This document shows, one piece after another, positions 8,601 to 10,470 of a stretch of 10,470 bases of DNA. This stretch comes from Propionibacteriaceae bacterium. GTDB lineage: Bacteria > Actinomycetota > Actinomycetes > Propionibacteriales > Propionibacteriaceae. The stretch's first letter is position 1. Every line of letters begins with the position of its first letter. A program made the position numbers and the translations under genes. The notes under the pieces are model-generated. The model was given only the letters and a program-made list of their open reading frames with translations. It was not told where the DNA came from and searched no databases. Location: the NCBI GenBank assembly GCA_009781325.1, contig WQYJ01000060.1:1-10470 (forward strand), read 5' to 3'.

Positions 8601-10470
8601 ATGGTGACTTCATCATTGAAGGTCTGGCACCGGGAGCAACCTACGTCGTTTTCGCGTATCCGTTTGGCATCCTCCCCGAGGGTCTGATACCAACCTTCTA
8701 CGGGCAGCATGCAACCGTTTTTGTTTCCCCCGATATGGAGGTTAATGAAGCTGGGATGGTGCCGATCACTCTTCCGCCTACCCGTGATGACATCACAGGG
8801 ATCGACATCACTATGGTTGCTGGCGTTATCGTCAGCGGAACAGTCACCTCCGATTCAGACTGGGCCGCAATCCAATACTGCGCAATCACCGGTGTCGTAT
8901 ACACCGACTGCCAATATGCGTACGCAGATGAGGATGGCCAGTACTACTTTGTGGTTGACCCTGACGTGACTCTCGTTATCGCGGGCTGGGCTCCTGGTTA
9001 CTTCATATCATGGGCAGGTGGATTCATTAGCGCTGATGAGAACCCCAATCTTCCTAACCCCGGCATCCTTGAGTTCAGGGTCCCAGGGCCTAATGGAACC
9101 ATGACAGTCGACATTACGCTCGTCGAGGCAAGCAGTATCTCCGGCTGGGTGACTTTGCCTGGTTTCTATGCCCCTGCTAACTTCGACATCCTTGGGTATA
9201 TCATGGCAGCTCCCATCGACTACTCAGGCGACACACCTGTTCTGGGTGTCCCGGTCTGGGCGGAAATCGATGCCGCTGGTTTCTATTTCCTTGAACCGCT
9301 GCTTCCAGGAGGAGACTACCTGGTGTGGGTCACCCGCTCGGGAATCCTTGTTGATGATGCTGACTTCCTGACAACAGGATACGGAGGCTGGACATCTCCG
9401 TACTTCGAACCAACTGGTATCGACCTAACAAACCCGGATTATGTGGTTCACATGCCGAACAATGCAACCCGTCTCGATGATATTGACATCGCTATGGCTC
9501 AGGCTGCGAAGCTCACCGGGACTGTTTATCTTCCTGATGGTACGCCCAGCAGCACTGGGTATGTCTCCTGTTACCTGATCGATCCTGTCGAAGGCTTGGT
9601 CTGGCTTGAGGGCGCACCAGTGATGGAGGACGGTACGTACTCCTGCTATGCCGTTCCTGGCGAACAGCATGCATTCTCAGTGTCTGTGGAAGGCTACCCG
9701 CTGGTGTGGGCTGGCGGATATGTTGGTGATTCCCCCGCGGTTGGTGATCTTGACGTTGCTACGGCTGGGGCTTCCGGAGTGTCCGCACATGGTCTGGACA
9801 TTCAGCTTGTTGCGGGTAGTTCTGTTACTGGTACGGTCAGTGGTTGGCAGGGTGCCGATGCTGATGCGGATTACTTCTTCTGGGCTATGGCTTGCCGGGT
9901 AGTGTCTAACACCATCACCTCTGATTGCGGCTATGCCGAAACCTTCGATGATGGTACGTACACTATTTCTGGTCTGGCACCGACTGGTACGTACGTCGTG
10001 TATGCGGGTCAAGGGATGTGGGGTGCACCTGGAAGCTCACCGTCGTGGTATGGCGGCTATGTCGGCTCCTCGCCAGGATTGCCGAATCCAGGGGTCACCT
10101 ATGTGACATTCCCACTGGCTGGCGGTGGTCTTGATGCGACAGGGATCAACATTGCGGTCACGGCCCCGGTGAAGTTCACCGGTGAACTGCTCCCTGCTGG
10201 TCTGTGGATCGATGCAACACTGTGGGCATGCCCGACTTACACCGTGGGCGGGACGATCTACTATCACACCAGTACTCCTGAAGCTGCTGTGGCAGCCATC
10301 GGAGCTCCGGCGAATGTTGATGCGTTGTGCACCGCCATTCAGATCAACCCTGATGCGACCTTCAGCTTCACCGGTCAGCCTGGAACTTCCTATGCTGTTG
10401 TTGGACAAGCTGATGGATACCCCGACTCCTGGAATGGCGGCCTCGCTGCAGCCTCGGGTATCGGCGGTGG
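5531..10470 (+). CDS. Giant secreted multi-repeat protein with prealbumin-like beta-sandwich modules (3' end outside window)
   Basis: One frame stays open for 1646 codons to the last base, so the protein is larger than 1646 residues. A signal peptide (residues 1-28) is followed by tandem modules of about 100-130 residues. Each module runs: a first strand I-S/T-G-x-V-x-L/V-P, an acidic or polar loop, then D-G-T/S-Y-S and P-G-x-D-Y-V-V-F or V-G-x-T-V-V-V, a G-G motif, and a closing I-D-I-T/x-M/L strand. This is the pattern of carboxypeptidase-regulatory/transthyretin-like (prealbumin) domains, known from many bacterial surface proteins; the assignment is from the pattern only. No catalytic motif is seen. 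The mature part has only about 12 Lys and 15 Arg by hand count and is strongly acidic. A role on the cell surface (stalk, adhesin or carbohydrate contact) is inference. A sorting signal, if any, would lie beyond the window. It has its own leader and is probably not part of the sugar operon. Confidence 0.85.
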   Translation, partial: MHRRILALVAAVSVSFSALLGGTFAAQAADTTTISGKVNLPAGCNWSVDPTDPAPWLGDVGIVSVVDVGTDDAYFEEWTVVPINPDGTYSWDEALPGTDYLIYALSRDLNTPCALFGTYAGGFAMLSDVNFAHLANPDIVFSVDAAGTPLTGVDITMVPIEAYATGTVDIPSFSDVFVYVIEIDEWFNAVDATYANVDIDGTYSLPVKVGSTIIVDAWADDYLETWVGGYTGWTYDYSEPLITKIPILTPGETHIDGILTLIPELEDFGVSISGSVTLPNGVDWDVDPLDPSPWMGRVAIAPVTDLGTEYPFFEMTRRTDVKPDGTFSWPWAEPGKDYVVFVDPYDLALTSYDLLVSYPGGFSSMGGPALSALGNPASIVSIDAAGTSQAGIDITMIPAEAHIEGTVEPVGEDGANVAVCEPNEALTVFVDCGWIYVDDDGTFSVPVKVGATVVVSAYAPGYAYTWAGGATGWTEDVSTALFTKFEVKGPGVITIDEPIRLASAITISGAVTLPNGYSWVDDLGDPNANLGHVRIASVADAGTDSAHLDGRVTDMAWITPDGTYSWAGGIAGADYVVFVLPDELNITPSFAWTTFSNGSTITGYPQDWVLSDPGIIVSINAAGDSLENVNIEVAAPNALITGTVLWPQDSFASVITCEIDDSFEPSNCNSYGVDDDGSYVVPTTVGTTMVLCAFAEGYSYTWLGGAVGWDTDFSSDLVTKVPILTPGNTEVPDITLARTPFLSGTVVLPPGYDWDVDPDDEDPWYGWVYIMSVADADQENPYIDGDVFGLAWIESDGSYWWDEAEPGRDYVAFVRPMDLMISPTDYFGAFYGGQGMLYVPADAYLTNPNVIISMDADGTPITGLDIEIIPHQAWVEGTITPVVPMETWVWACTVDDALTMLVDCIGAYTDDDGNYSIPVLVGSTVVISAEAPGYLESWLGGAVGDVEDLSSPLVTTVSIPGPGVIPIDEIELVLGSTISGKIILPAGYEFDEDDYVEVLAIEVELDGDSFSLTYTGFSGICDSNGDFIIEGLAPGATYVVFAYPFGILPEGLIPTFYGQHATVFVSPDMEVNEAGMVPITLPPTRDDITGIDITMVAGVIVSGTVTSDSDWAAIQYCAITGVVYTDCQYAYADEDGQYYFVVDPDVTLVIAGWAPGYFISWAGGFISADENPNLPNPGILEFRVPGPNGTMTVDITLVEASSISGWVTLPGFYAPANFDILGYIMAAPIDYSGDTPVLGVPVWAEIDAAGFYFLEPLLPGGDYLVWVTRSGILVDDADFLTTGYGGWTSPYFEPTGIDLTNPDYVVHMPNNATRLDDIDIAMAQAAKLTGTVYLPDGTPSSTGYVSCYLIDPVEGLVWLEGAPVMEDGTYSCYAVPGEQHAFSVSVEGYPLVWAGGYVGDSPAVGDLDVATAGASGVSAHGLDIQLVAGSSVTGTVSGWQGADADADYFFWAMACRVVSNTITSDCGYAETFDDGTYTISGLAPTGTYVVYAGQGMWGAPGSSPSWYGGYVGSSPGLPNPGVTYVTFPLAGGGLDATGINIAVTAPVKFTGELLPAGLWIDATLWACPTYTVGGTIYYHTSTPEAAVAAIGAPANVDALCTAIQINPDATFSFTGQPGTSYAVVGQADGYPDSWNGGLAAASGIGG
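5627..9820 (+). repeat. Six alternating A-B protein module pairs
   Basis: My module borders by reading conserved strand motifs are: A1 5627-6007, B1 6008-6340, A2 6341-6724, B2 6725-7042, A3 7043-7438, B3 7439-7750, A4 7751-8140, B4 8141-8458, A5 8459-8821, B5 8822-9133, A6 9134-9502, B6 9503-9820. A modules carry W-x-V-D-P-x-D-P-x-P-W-type acidic loops, D-G-T-Y-S-W, P-G-x-D-Y-V-V-F and a late N-P-x-I-V-x-S-I-D-A-A-G segment. B modules carry x-G-T-V, D-D-D-G-x-Y-S-V-P, V-G-x-T-V-V-V-x-A, A-P-G-Y-x-x-T/S-W-x-G-G and a late L-T-P-G segment. A5 and A6 are the most diverged and lack the W-D-V-D-P loop. The copies are diverged at DNA level, so this is an old protein repeat rather than a recent DNA duplication. 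Borders may be off by several residues. Confidence 0.8.
9821..10470 (+). repeat. Two consecutive B-type modules (B7, B8; B8 cut by window end)
   Basis: B7 (9821-10168) and B8 (10169-10470, incomplete) both show the B signature: S-W-x-G-G, D-G-T-Y or D-A-T-F, and paired cysteines. No A module lies between B6, B7 and B8, so the strict alternation seen earlier breaks here. In B7 the strand after D-G-T-Y reads I-S-G-L-A-P-T-G-T-Y-V-V-Y, mixing an A-like P-x-G-x-Y-V-V feature with the B-type ending. B8 has a much longer loop between its cysteines than the other B modules. Confidence 0.65.

Noticed and set aside
5789..9994. Recurring DNA word GGTACGTAC (5789, 9632, 9953, 9986) as a possible regulatory or recombination repeat
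   Set aside because: Each copy encodes the same protein motif G-T-Y in the same frame; it follows from the protein repeat and codon choice.
5422..10408. Many minus-strand and other-frame open stretches of 60-136 codons across the giant gene (for example 9677-10012 and 10037-10408, minus)
   Set aside because: They are shadows of a single continuous frame with signal peptide and repeated domain motifs; they contain no family motifs and no convincing RBS.

Overview
The window looks like an actinobacterial chromosome of moderate GC (roughly mid-50s % by eye). The assignment rests on three things: an HSP90-family protein of the short actinobacterial style with a GTG start, a probable leaderless promoter, and a secreted protein built from prealbumin-like repeats of a kind common in Actinobacteria. 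A host or gut commensal such as Actinomycetaceae or a relative is a guess.

Layout. Bases 1-1175 (minus strand) hold the N-terminal 391 codons of an HSP90/HtpG-like ATPase chaperone whose 3' end lies outside the window. A 139-base divergent spacer (1176-1314) holds two nested dyads and a TAGACT -10-like box placed exactly for a leaderless start. Bases 1315-5357 (plus strand) are a two-gene operon with a 4-base ATGA overlap. It encodes a GH13 subfamily 31-type alpha-glucosidase (oligo-1,6-glucosidase-like) and a GH36 alpha-galactosidase. Both are cytoplasmic and would together break down imported alpha-galactosides and alpha-glucosides of the raffinose, melibiose or isomaltose type. No transporter or regulator gene is present.

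After a 173-base intergenic stretch (5358-5530), one reading frame runs from 5531 to the last base without a stop. It gives at least 1646 residues of a secreted protein: a signal peptide followed by fourteen tandem beta-sandwich-like modules of two alternating types. The order is A1 B1 A2 B2 A3 B3 A4 B4 A5 B5 A6 B6 B7 B8, with B8 cut by the window edge. The protein is extremely poor in Lys and Arg, and nearly every B module has a conserved W-x-G-G motif and a pair of cysteines. This is the most unusual item in the window; its function and the way it is anchored cannot be read from what is visible.

No RNA genes, insertion sequences, CRISPR arrays or phage genes were seen.
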